Below are positions 1 through 7,986 of a stretch of 64,000 bases of DNA, piece after piece (position 1 is the first letter of the stretch; each line of letters begins with the position of its first letter). Position numbers and translations under genes: made by a program. The DNA is taken from contig JAFTUS010000084.1 in the NCBI GenBank assembly GCA_017466125.1, positions 1-64,000 of the forward strand. Direction: 5' to 3'. The notes under the pieces are model-generated. The model saw nothing but the letters and a program-made list of their open reading frames with translations, searched no databases and was not told where the DNA came from. This DNA is from Lentisphaeria bacterium (GTDB taxonomy: Bacteria; Verrucomicrobiota; Lentisphaeria; Victivallales; Victivallaceae).

Positions 1-6
1 AACGTA

Positions 7-387
7 GTCACAATCCCCCTGAAGCGGGGCATGTGTGATATCTCGATATTGTTGACGATTACACCTACGACGACTGGTCACAATCCCCTTGAAGCGGGGC
101 ATGTGTGATATTCGACTCTGATGGTAAGATGAGCTACATGGGACTGGTCACAATCCCCTTGATGCGGGGCATGTGTGATATAGACAGCAAACAACTTTTT
201 GGACGTTTATGATAGTCACAATCCCCTTGATGCGGGGCATGTGTGATATCAGTGATTTATCTTCACTTGTTATTACCTGCAAGGTCACAATCCCCTTGAT
301 GCGGGGCATGTGTGATATCTTTATAGAATTTAGCTAAACCAGCACCAGACTCGTCACAATCCCCTTGATGCGGGGCATGTGTGATAT
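7..387 (-). CRISPR. CRISPR array, six 35-nt repeats, five 33-35 nt spacers
   Basis: Repeats lie at 7-41, 77-111, 147-181, 215-249, 284-318 and 353-387; spacers are 35, 35, 33, 34 and 34 nt. The four right-hand repeats are identical, while the two left-hand ones carry substitutions in the loop (GAAG for GATG). Degeneration at the left end puts the leader on the right, next to cas1, so the array is probably transcribed leftward. Read on that strand, the repeat ends in ATTGTGAC, which looks like the usual 8-nt 5' handle of type III crRNAs. It contains a CCCC/GGGG stem and outer TCACA/TGTGA complementarity. The array may continue left of the window. Confidence 0.96.
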
Positions 388-661
388 AGGGGAGTTTGCA
401 ACTCCCTTGTCACAAGGATAATATAGATGCCTTTGGCAGAAAATCAATATGTCAATGCTGCAAAAATGAAAAAAATATTATAAAATATCATAAAATGTTA
501 AAATCATACTGAAAGCCTCAGGAAATTAAGGATAAAATGCAGAAGAAAATTCCAATCATTGCGGAAATAAAACGATGCAGCAGCTTATGTTTTGAAGAAA
601 GGCTGAACATGAAATATCAAAAGAGTTGTCCCCAGGGTATAAAAAACATAAGGAAAACATC
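388..661 (-). promoter_or_regulatory. Probable CRISPR leader, A+T-rich non-coding stretch
   Basis: This 274-bp A+T-rich interval separates the conserved end of the array from cas1 and shows no convincing gene. Immediately beside the last repeat are two hairpins: GGGAGTT/AACTCCC (390-396 with 400-406) and CCTTGT/ACAAGG (405-410 with 412-417). They sit where integration-host or leader-anchoring signals are expected. The cas1 Shine-Dalgarno AAGGAAA is at its right end. The leader role is inferred from array polarity. Confidence 0.6.
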
Positions 662-1645
662 ATGCAAACAATTTTTCTGCAAAATTCTACTGACAAACTA
701 AGTCTGAAAGAGGGTCAACTGATCGTTTCCAATAACGGAATCATATCAGGACAGTATCCTATCTGTGCAACAGAAATTATTCAAGTCATCGGTAATGCTC
801 AAATTACCACACAAGCAATAAAAGAGTGCTTGAAGGAAGGTGTTCGTATCAACTATTTCAATGTCTATGGAAAGTACTTGGGAAGAGTAGAACCGGGGTA
901 TCCTAAAAATATCCGGCGACGCCTTGAACAATATCAACTTTACTTGAATCACGAACGGCGTTTGCATTGGGCAAGAAACTTGATCGCCGCTAAAATACAA
1001 GGTGAAATCATTGAATTAAGAAAATTGTATGAACAAGGCAGCGAATTTCCCTTGAAACGTTTGCGGCGTGAATTAAAAAGCTATCAGAAAAAATGCATTG
1101 AAGCTGAAAGTATCAAGAGCCTGCTTGGCATAGAGGGTATGGCCGCCCGAACATATTACAAGGTTTTTCCTTATGTATTGCCATCTGATGTGACTTGGCA
1201 TGGGAGAACTTATCATCCGGCAGAAGACGGAATAAATGAACTGATGTCATTTGTTTATGGATGTACCGCCACTCAAATTCGCCTGAATATAGAAGCGTTC
1301 GCACTTGACCCTCATTGCGGCTTCTTACATGAACCCGGTTATGGCGGAGGAGACCTGACCTATGATCTCCTGGAAGTAGTACGTGCCGTCTTTTGTGATC
1401 ATATCGTATTACAGGCAATTCGAAAAAACAAGGTAATCCGGTCTTTTGCCGCTCAACATAATGTCGCTCAGTTGCCGGATAACGTTCGCGATTCAATAAG
1501 TCAACGATTGAAAAAAAGTATGAGTATAACTTATTCAACACAAAAAATATCCCCAGGAGAGCAAATCAAAAAACTTGTCGAAATGGTTGCATTCAATTTA
1601 GCGAACGGCCTCCCGCAATTCAGCAAATTTTTGCCGGAGCGTTGA
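662..1645 (+). CDS. cas1: CRISPR-associated endonuclease Cas1
   Basis: Cas1 is the metal-dependent integrase that, with Cas2, inserts new spacers at the leader end of the array. The start at 662 gives 327 aa and is preceded by AAGGAAA; an upstream in-frame start at 626 has no such site. Visible Cas1 hallmarks are the LLGIEGMAAR segment (Glu158 in this numbering), the GFLHEPGYGGG segment (His223) and YDLLEVVR (Asp235/Glu238). These match the Glu-His-Asp/Glu metal ligands of the family. Length is normal. It is followed after 3 nt by cas2, and the array leader lies directly upstream, so this is a complete adaptation gene attached to the type III module. Confidence 0.96.
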   Translation: MQTIFLQNSTDKLSLKEGQLIVSNNGIISGQYPICATEIIQVIGNAQITTQAIKECLKEGVRINYFNVYGKYLGRVEPGYPKNIRRRLEQYQLYLNHERRLHWARNLIAAKIQGEIIELRKLYEQGSEFPLKRLRRELKSYQKKCIEAESIKSLLGIEGMAARTYYKVFPYVLPSDVTWHGRTYHPAEDGINELMSFVYGCTATQIRLNIEAFALDPHCGFLHEPGYGGGDLTYDLLEVVRAVFCDHIVLQAIRKNKVIRSFAAQHNVAQLPDNVRDSISQRLKKSMSITYSTQKISPGEQIKKLVEMVAFNLANGLPQFSKFLPER

Positions 1646-1648
1646 GCA

Positions 1649-1911
1649 ATGTATTTGATTATTTATGATATAGCGGATCCCGCAAGGTTACGGCAAGTTG
1701 CAAAAATCATAAAACGATACGGCCTTCGAATACAAAAATCCGCTTTTGAATGTGATATCAACGAACGACAATTCCGGGTTTTGGCGGAAAAACTGGAAAA
1801 TACGATATCCGCAGAAGATAAGATTTTTTGTTATCGGCCGGCAACATTGATAAAAAAATTGTAAAAATATTAAAAAATAGCGGAAAATCACTTGAATTTT
1901 TCCTATTATAG
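1649..1911 (+). pseudogene. cas2: Cas2, frameshifted in a T6 run (short product ends at 1864)
   Basis: Cas2 is the small partner of Cas1 in spacer acquisition. As sequenced, the reading frame from 1649 begins with the classic MYLIIYDIAD and YGLRIQKSAFEC segments but stops at 1864 after only 71 aa. Adding one T to the six-T run at 1824-1829 continues the frame through LLSAGNIDKK and ends at 1911 with SLEFFLL, giving 87 aa, the normal Cas2 length. The recovered tail has Cas2 character (the LSA...KK turn and a final hydrophobic strand). Either the gene is truncated by a single-base deletion, the base is a sequencing error in a homopolymer, or slippage restores the frame. The core ferredoxin-like fold would lack its last strand in the short product. 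Confidence 0.85.
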
Positions 1912-1965
1912 AGATAGCTTAAATGCGATAGTTCAACATGAAAATCATGGAGGAAATGCCATTTT

Positions 1966-3147
1966 ATGGAAGAGAATACGATTTTGTCAAAGGAATCTTC
2001 ATTACTCGATGTTCAACTCGTTTATCATCTTGTCGGTGAGCAGGGACTCCCGGTATATATGACTGCAATACAATTTCCTGTTGGAAGTTGTCACTATTTA
2101 TTGACAACAGATGCCCAAGGCCCCCGCTCAACAGCCGAGAATATTAAACGGAAATTGACAGAGGTTGGTTACAAAGCCGAGATCCGGATACTGGGTTCTA
2201 AAGAAAAGGCTGTATCATTTATCAGTTTGAGTGAAAAAATAAAGGATATTTTAGAGAAAACCAATCCCCATAAGCATTCTGCTGTATTTGATGTAACAGG
2301 AGGCACAAAGCCTATGTCTATGATTGGCTTGCTTCTTGCTTCCCGTGTCGGAAACATGCCCTCCATTTACCTTGACAATTTCAATCATCAGCTGATCAAT
2401 ATCAATAAGCCCCAAGAAACCTATCCTCTGGTTAAACGTCTTAAAATTCAAGACTTTATTGCGTTAGGAAATTTAACTTTAGGAAAATATTCCGAAAAAG
2501 CAGCCAAGGAAGAATTTTTGGATTTCATATTTTCTTATTGTCATATTTTGCAAAGTTATCAGGAGAAGTTTTCAAAAGCCGGAGAAAACAAATCTTCCAA
2601 AGATCATTTCTTAAAAGATTACAACAACTTTTTGCAAAAACTGGCTCAAAAATGTCCTGCCAATCGTACCAGGTGGATACAATATTGGGATGAATTCTGC
2701 AATAGCGATAAGAAAAACTGGATAGAACAGGCCGCATTTTTAGCCGGTGGCTGGTTTGAACATTATACTTTTGTTAAACAAAAAAAGGCTAACCCCGGCT
2801 TGGAACAAATTTTCATGGGAGTTACCTTAAATTATCCGGATGGAAATTTGAATGCACAAGAGTTGGATGTTGTATATACAGATGGTTTTTCTCTGACCAT
2901 TCTGGAATGTAAAGCTGGGAAAGTTAATCAGGAGCACATCCAGAAATTGGAAAATTTGAGTGCGCGTTTTGCCGGAGCCCTCGGACAATGCGCATTGGTT
3001 GCCCTATCCCCCAAATGCAAAAATGATCAATGTGTGGTCAAACGTGTTAAACAAAGTCGTCGTATCGCGCTTTTTCGCGGTCCGGCAGGGATTCCCAAAA
3101 TATTCAAAGAGTGTATGAGTTTTTTGCCGGGAAAAATATACGAATAG
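1966..3147 (+). CDS. Card1/Can2-like CARF-domain nuclease (DUF1887 type)
   Basis: This 393-aa protein looks like a cyclic-oligoadenylate-activated nuclease of the Card1/Can2 group. The N-terminal half is a CARF-like Rossmann domain with the nucleotide-binding loop DVTGGTKPMS at residues 109-118. The C-terminal half carries a PD-(D/E)XK nuclease: GGWFEHY (Glu265), AQELDVV (Glu299, Asp301) and LTILECKAG (Glu314, Lys316). Family members bind cA4 made by Cas10 and then cut single-stranded DNA and/or RNA nonspecifically. A GGAGG lies about 12 nt before the start. The gene sits between cas2 and a ring-nuclease candidate in the cas operon. The exact effector subtype (Card1 or Can2) cannot be separated by eye. 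Confidence 0.85.
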   Translation: MEENTILSKESSLLDVQLVYHLVGEQGLPVYMTAIQFPVGSCHYLLTTDAQGPRSTAENIKRKLTEVGYKAEIRILGSKEKAVSFISLSEKIKDILEKTNPHKHSAVFDVTGGTKPMSMIGLLLASRVGNMPSIYLDNFNHQLININKPQETYPLVKRLKIQDFIALGNLTLGKYSEKAAKEEFLDFIFSYCHILQSYQEKFSKAGENKSSKDHFLKDYNNFLQKLAQKCPANRTRWIQYWDEFCNSDKKNWIEQAAFLAGGWFEHYTFVKQKKANPGLEQIFMGVTLNYPDGNLNAQELDVVYTDGFSLTILECKAGKVNQEHIQKLENLSARFAGALGQCALVALSPKCKNDQCVVKRVKQSRRIALFRGPAGIPKIFKECMSFLPGKIYE

Positions 3148-3175
3148 CTGAAGGCGAAACGAAGAGGAGTTTATA

Positions 3176-3541
3176 ATGAAGAGATTTCTTGTTGGCAATT
3201 CATTTCCCATGAATTTGGTTCGTCGCAAAGTGACCATTACTCCGGAAACTTGGCAAAACTGCCTGCACGTACTTAATGCGGGCAGTTGGAAATCCTTTTG
3301 GGGACATCAGAATACTCTTTCTGCCGTAAATGACCTCTGTGGTTTGGATTTGACCCCCCGTACAATCCGTCCGGCTCTGCAATTGGATAAGAACGGTTAT
3401 CCTGTCCTTGATGGTGAAAGTTTTCGTGAATGTTGGCTGCTCTCTCCTGAATATACGGAAGGTTTCCGCCCTGCAATCGGAGAAGAAGTCGGTATCGAAA
3501 AAATAAAAGCCTGGCAGGTCCTTCATATTACTTGGGAATAA
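3176..3541 (+). CDS. crn2: Putative Crn2/DUF1874 ring nuclease
   Basis: This 121-aa protein has the layout of the DUF1874 family (Crn2; the viral form is AcrIII-1), which degrades cA4 and turns off type III signalling. It opens with FLVGNSFPMNLV, resembling the family's xLxNaFSxNML strand. It then has FWGHQNTLSAVNDLCG at residues 41-56, matching the family's GH..T....N.LCG segment, where the His (here His44) is catalytic. Arginines follow at 62 and 65, with a C-terminal strand WQVLHITW. The start has GAGGAG six nt upstream. It lies between the CARF nuclease and cas6, the expected place for an off-switch. The family call is by motif memory and needs a profile search. Confidence 0.72.
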   Translation: MKRFLVGNSFPMNLVRRKVTITPETWQNCLHVLNAGSWKSFWGHQNTLSAVNDLCGLDLTPRTIRPALQLDKNGYPVLDGESFRECWLLSPEYTEGFRPAIGEEVGIEKIKAWQVLHITWE

Positions 3542-3547
3542 TTCGAG

Positions 3548-4396
3548 ATGTTTCAGATAAAAAAATTATTTTATGAATTTGCGTCTCCGCAAGATTTGGG
3601 ACTTCATAAAGACCTTCCGGTAATTACTTTTCGCGGGGCTTTCGGTTATGCTCTCGCACAAGTAATAGCCCGTTCCGGCTGCATTCCTGCTTTGGCATCC
3701 CAAGTGCAACTCTACCGGCAATTTTTCATGCCGCAGAATTCAGGCGAATACGAAAGTCATAACCGGGATCTTGCCCGGCCCTTTGTTCTGAGAGGTTTTT
3801 ATTCCAGACCGGATCTCCGCTCTTTTATTCTGGAAGTTGTGCTGTTTGGCAGAGCGATAGAGCATGAAGATTTTTTTGATAAGGTCATTGAAGTTATGTC
3901 CTATATGGGAATAGGAAAAAACAATACCGTTTGCCATTTCAAGAAGCTGGATGCTCTCTCCGTTGTACTGAATACTCAGGACCCCACAGAACAACTTGAA
4001 GTCAAATTTCTGACTCCATGCGCAAAACTGAAACACCATGGAAAAATCTTCGAAGAGTACGTGCCTTTTTATGTCTTATTGCCCCGATTGGTCGATCGTT
4101 TGATTGAGTTGGATAATATTTACGGAGATGGTTCCTTTATTCAAGAGTGGGATGTTCACGCAATGAAACACCAAGCTCAAATGATTGCTGAAACAGTGGT
4201 GAATGGCGGTGTTTATCTGGCCAAACGTATCAGCGGCCGAACCGGTCAGGAAATGAATCTCAGCGGTTTCGTAGGTACGATGCTGTACGATGGAGATTTC
4301 AAAATTTTCAGAGAACCGTTATGTTATTTGCCTTTCATCAATTTAGGACGATTTAATGTATTTGGCTGCGGATGGTGTACCGCAAGATTTATTTGA
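3548..4396 (+). CDS. cas6: Cas6 pre-crRNA endoribonuclease (RAMP)
   Basis: This 282-aa RAMP protein resembles the Cas6 family with the conserved C-terminal glycine-rich domain (Pfam Cas6, PF10040 type). The end of the protein reads LGRFNVFGCGWCTARF, the expected G-rich crRNA-binding loop, and GFVGTMLYDG precedes it. Residues 20-50 hold the first ferredoxin-like fold (LPVITFRGAFGYALAQ). It would cut the repeat 8 nt before the spacer, leaving the ATTGTGAC handle. It follows the ring-nuclease gene by 6 nt, with a weak ribosome site, and precedes cas10. The catalytic histidine cannot be assigned safely from sequence alone. Confidence 0.8.
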   Translation: MFQIKKLFYEFASPQDLGLHKDLPVITFRGAFGYALAQVIARSGCIPALASQVQLYRQFFMPQNSGEYESHNRDLARPFVLRGFYSRPDLRSFILEVVLFGRAIEHEDFFDKVIEVMSYMGIGKNNTVCHFKKLDALSVVLNTQDPTEQLEVKFLTPCAKLKHHGKIFEEYVPFYVLLPRLVDRLIELDNIYGDGSFIQEWDVHAMKHQAQMIAETVVNGGVYLAKRISGRTGQEMNLSGFVGTMLYDGDFKIFREPLCYLPFINLGRFNVFGCGWCTARFI

Positions 4397-4433
4397 TATT
4401 ACATAAACAATAAAATCAACAGGAGAACTGGTA

Positions 4434-5963
4434 ATGAGTGTTTATCTTTGCTATGATCTGAAAGGTATACAACAATATATCTTTCAAATCCCCAAGCTGA
4501 CTTGTTGTATCGGCGGTAGTCGGCAAATTGATGATTTTGACCGAAATGTTGCAACCAGAGAGATTCCGGACGGCTGCAGCCATATTTATTCAGGTGGCGG
4601 AAAAGGTGCATTCTGCTGTGAAGCCGAAAAATCACTGACTGAATTGAAACAATACCTTGTAAAACAAGCCCTTGATAAAGGTTTGACTATTCGTTTCGGA
4701 ATAGATGCAGATTATGGTGTCGCAGCCAGAGAAATCAAGGAGACATATTGCTTTCAACCTGATTCGCTGGAAGGCCAGCCCTGCCGCCTCAGTGGGTTGT
4801 TTCCCGTAAAAAATGGAGGAATACATCCTTTGATTCAGGCAAGAGAGGAACTCGGACGATCCCACGGGAATGCAAATAATACCGAAGGGAAATTTTTGAA
4901 AGCTCTTCAAGAGAAATTTTCCCGGACAAATTTAAGTTTCTTCTACAACGTAAATGCAAATGATGACAGAGACGGCGAACTCGGAGCAGCCGCTCTCGGT
5001 AATCGAAATCGTTGGGCCGTTGTTTGCATGGATGGAAACGATATGGGAATGCAGTTTCTAAAATTTAAAGAAGGCAATCACTCCAACGAAGAATGGCAGC
5101 AATGGCTGCGGGAAATGAGTCCCCGGCTCGATGAATGTACATGTCAGGCTGCTTTGGCAGGAATGACGGCAGTCACAGGCAAATATCTTGAAGAAAATCC
5201 TTCAGGAAAAATTTTACCGCTACGACCTTTGATTGTCGGCGGTGATGATGTTACCGTCCTTGTTTCTTGCAACTACGCCATGCTTTTTGTAAAAACTGTT
5301 ATGCAGTCATTCAATGCCGAAAGTAAGAAATACGCTTCTTTGTGGGTCGGTACTAAAGGAGAAATGACCATCAGTGCCGGGATTCTATATGCCCCTGTAA
5401 CATTGCCGCTGCACAGTGCATTGAGTTATACTGAAAGTTTACTTGCAAGTGCCAAGACTCATGGCCGGGAATTGAAAAAACAGCAGAACAGTCAAGTTTC
5501 TCCCGCATGCTTGGATTGGGAATCCGTGACCGAAAGTATGCTTGATTCTCCCGCGGCCCGCCGTCAGCGGGAATTTCTCGTTTCTGATGGAGAAACAGGA
5601 AAAACGATTCAACTCTCTTCTCGTCCTTATTCTCAGGTAGAACTGGAAGAAATCGAAGAAATCCAAAAGACCTTTTGCAAGCATAAAATTCCGAACACGA
5701 TCCGCTATCAATTGCATCCGGAACTCAAGAAGAGCAAGCCGGAACGAATGGCGTATTACGCTAAAGTGAAAAAAAATCATCCAGTGCTTACTGAAAATCT
5801 GATGGAACCACTGGAAGGTATCTGCGATAGATACGGGAAATGGTGGCATGTGGAAAATGAAACTCAGCGCACCTGTGTTATTGATGCACTTCTGCTTATT
5901 CAAGAAGAAAACAGAATGACTAAAGAAACAGTTTCAAATTGGGAGGAGTCATGTGATGACTGA
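4434..5963 (+). CDS. cas10: Cas10-like polymerase/cyclase, no HD domain
   Basis: This 509-aa protein is a compact Cas10. It begins directly with the first Palm segment (CYDLKGIQQYIFQIPKL), so the N-terminal HD nuclease found in many Cas10 proteins is absent. The GGDD catalytic motif is at residues 269-272 (VGGDDVTV), encoded at 5238-5249, so cyclic-oligoadenylate synthesis should be intact. A four-cysteine zinc-finger is not obvious. The C-terminal 130 residues are helical and charged, consistent with domain D4. AGGAG lies 8 nt before the ATG. The stop overlaps the next gene by 8 nt. Without HD, DNA cleavage in cis is not expected; signalling to the CARF nuclease is the likely output. Confidence 0.9.
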   Translation: MSVYLCYDLKGIQQYIFQIPKLTCCIGGSRQIDDFDRNVATREIPDGCSHIYSGGGKGAFCCEAEKSLTELKQYLVKQALDKGLTIRFGIDADYGVAAREIKETYCFQPDSLEGQPCRLSGLFPVKNGGIHPLIQAREELGRSHGNANNTEGKFLKALQEKFSRTNLSFFYNVNANDDRDGELGAAALGNRNRWAVVCMDGNDMGMQFLKFKEGNHSNEEWQQWLREMSPRLDECTCQAALAGMTAVTGKYLEENPSGKILPLRPLIVGGDDVTVLVSCNYAMLFVKTVMQSFNAESKKYASLWVGTKGEMTISAGILYAPVTLPLHSALSYTESLLASAKTHGRELKKQQNSQVSPACLDWESVTESMLDSPAARRQREFLVSDGETGKTIQLSSRPYSQVELEEIEEIQKTFCKHKIPNTIRYQLHPELKKSKPERMAYYAKVKKNHPVLTENLMEPLEGICDRYGKWWHVENETQRTCVIDALLLIQEENRMTKETVSNWEESCDD

Positions 5964-7986
5964 TTATCTTTTTTCTCTCTTTCTTAAATCAGATGCAGAA
6001 CTCTCCAGCGGTTTGGGGAATGAGTTGCTTAATTCATTACTGCCTCGTGGAGCCAATGGAGAATTTATCATTCCTGCTTCGCATCTGAAAGGGATTATGC
6101 GCGAAAATCTTTTTCGCCTATTGTCTCCATTTCGAACTGATACCACAGCCGTTTGCAACTGCATATTTGGTCATTCCGGAGAAAAAGGGAACAGTGGACA
6201 ATCTGGTATTTTACATCTTTCAAATGCAATAGCAGTTAGTGCCAGTAAGATTCTGCATGTCACCAGAACTGCAATTGCAGATAATGGTATTGCCGAAGAA
6301 ACATCCCTGAGAACAACAGAAGCATTAGGATGTGGATGTCATCTTGAAGGAAAAATGTCCTGCTCCACAACAGATCCGGTATTGCTCAAATTGTGTCGGC
6401 TTGCCCTGTTAAGTGTATTTGCCGTAGGGGGAGGACGTACTCGTGGAGCCGGAGCATGCAAAATTGCAATCCAGGGATTTGAAAACGATTCGCCGGGGGC
6501 TTTACTGCGTGAAATTATTACTGCAGAGATTAAGTGTTCAACTTCTGCGGTTTGCTGTACTCCCACCGGTGTTGCAGATGCCCGATACAAAACACTAAAG
6601 CTCCATTTTACCGCAGACGCCCCCCTCTGCCTACCGGAGCGTCCCGTTGGGCAGAGTAATTTTATCAGTAGCGGTTTTGTAATTCCTGGAACTGCGATGG
6701 CAGGTACTTTGCTTACATTGTTATCTCAGGAATCCCCCCAGATTGCTTCAGATTGCTTTTACTCCGCTCTTTTCCGATGTTTCCCCTGTCTTCCCGTGAT
6801 AAACGCAAAAGATTGTCTGTTGCCAGTGCTTGTTTCAAATTCTCATAAAATCAGTAAAACAGTTCAGCCGGATAGTGGAAAATATTTATTCGGAGATTTG
6901 ATGATTCCAGATAAGTATCTTGAAGCCGAATATCACTGGCAGACACAATGTGCCAATGTATCCATGAAGGGGACGAATGGAGTTTTGATCGTTCGAAAGA
7001 ACAATAAGATTGAACTGCTTAAATCCGGAGATATCGCTCGTTATTATACTGCTCACGGAGTTATTAATAGTAGTGATGAGGATAAACGGGATAATCTCTT
7101 CTCAAAAGAAGCAATCTGCGCAAAAGAATTTTCCGGTATCGTTACCCTGCCGGAAAAAGCCGCAGAGCTGCTTTGCAAAATACTGAAAGATGGACGCAGA
7201 GTATTTTTCGGAAAGGCGAAATCTACCATGGGAAGCGGACTCCTTACTGCCGAACTTTGTTCGTTGTTGACTGCAGAAGAGGAAATCCTGCCGCAGGTAT
7301 CTCTGTTAAAAAATCGTTTGTTTATTGTTCAAAGCCCTATTGTTTACGATGCTCCGCCTCAAACCAACTCAAGAGATATCATCAACAGTGTTTTGTTAGA
7401 GGCGGGTTGGGGCGAAGTCGAGGAAGAATCTATTACTACTTCAGTCCTCTTTGGTTGGAATAATGCCGCCCTTGGGGAGCAAATAGATAATACCGGCAGA
7501 ACGAAAGCCAGACGAGTCATAGTACCCGGTTCTATATTTTTATTGAAAAAGCCGCTTGGCGACCTTCAGAACAAAATCGTTCAAGGACTCGGCTGTGATC
7601 GTTATGCAGGCTATGGAGCAGTTCTTCCTCATCCTATGTTTGCTTGTGAACTCTGCAAAGCAGATGTAAGAAATCCCATTGCAGCAGTAACTTCAAAACG
7701 AACCGCTTTGCATCCGGTTTACTGTGGTTATGAATTAGATAAAGCATGTCAAGAAAAACTCAGTGCCAGTCAAATTGCAAACCTAATGAGTTGTGCAGAC
7801 ATTTCTAAAGATGCAGTGCGGAATTTTTTGAATATTCAAAAGGAGCGCCGCCCCGATAAAAATTGGGAAAAATGGAAATGTGTTTATGAGACAATTTCAA
7901 AACATCTTGAACAATACAGCAAAGAAGAGATGTATACGATGTTTCGGGTATGGCACGATTTGCGAAGTGGGAGGAAGGAAAAATGA
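5956..7986 (+). CDS. Cas7-Cas5-Cas11-like fusion RAMP protein (type III-D variant)
   Basis: This 676-aa protein starts at ATG 5956 (GGAGG 9 nt upstream; a GTG one codon earlier is less likely). Residues 1-200 form a Cas7-like RAMP unit (IIPASHLKGIMREN, then the glycine loop GGGRTRGAGACKI). Residues about 205-590 form a second, Csx10/Cas5-like unit with VIPGTAMAGTLL and the terminal glycine loop RYAGYGAVLPHP. The last 85 residues are predicted helical and charged (SKDAVRNFLNIQKERR), suggesting a Cas11-like small-subunit domain. That order, Cas7-Cas5-Cas11, is the fusion described in III-Dv complexes. It would cap the crRNA 5' end and bridge to Cas10. The Cas11 assignment is inference from position and helicity. 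Confidence 0.78.
   Translation: MTDYLFSLFLKSDAELSSGLGNELLNSLLPRGANGEFIIPASHLKGIMRENLFRLLSPFRTDTTAVCNCIFGHSGEKGNSGQSGILHLSNAIAVSASKILHVTRTAIADNGIAEETSLRTTEALGCGCHLEGKMSCSTTDPVLLKLCRLALLSVFAVGGGRTRGAGACKIAIQGFENDSPGALLREIITAEIKCSTSAVCCTPTGVADARYKTLKLHFTADAPLCLPERPVGQSNFISSGFVIPGTAMAGTLLTLLSQESPQIASDCFYSALFRCFPCLPVINAKDCLLPVLVSNSHKISKTVQPDSGKYLFGDLMIPDKYLEAEYHWQTQCANVSMKGTNGVLIVRKNNKIELLKSGDIARYYTAHGVINSSDEDKRDNLFSKEAICAKEFSGIVTLPEKAAELLCKILKDGRRVFFGKAKSTMGSGLLTAELCSLLTAEEEILPQVSLLKNRLFIVQSPIVYDAPPQTNSRDIINSVLLEAGWGEVEEESITTSVLFGWNNAALGEQIDNTGRTKARRVIVPGSIFLLKKPLGDLQNKIVQGLGCDRYAGYGAVLPHPMFACELCKADVRNPIAAVTSKRTALHPVYCGYELDKACQEKLSASQIANLMSCADISKDAVRNFLNIQKERRPDKNWEKWKCVYETISKHLEQYSKEEMYTMFRVWHDLRSGRKEK

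Noticed and set aside
1820-1870. Programmed frameshifting in cas2
   Set aside because: A T6 run alone lacks the heptameric slip pattern and a downstream structure is not obvious. A deletion or a consensus error is simpler.
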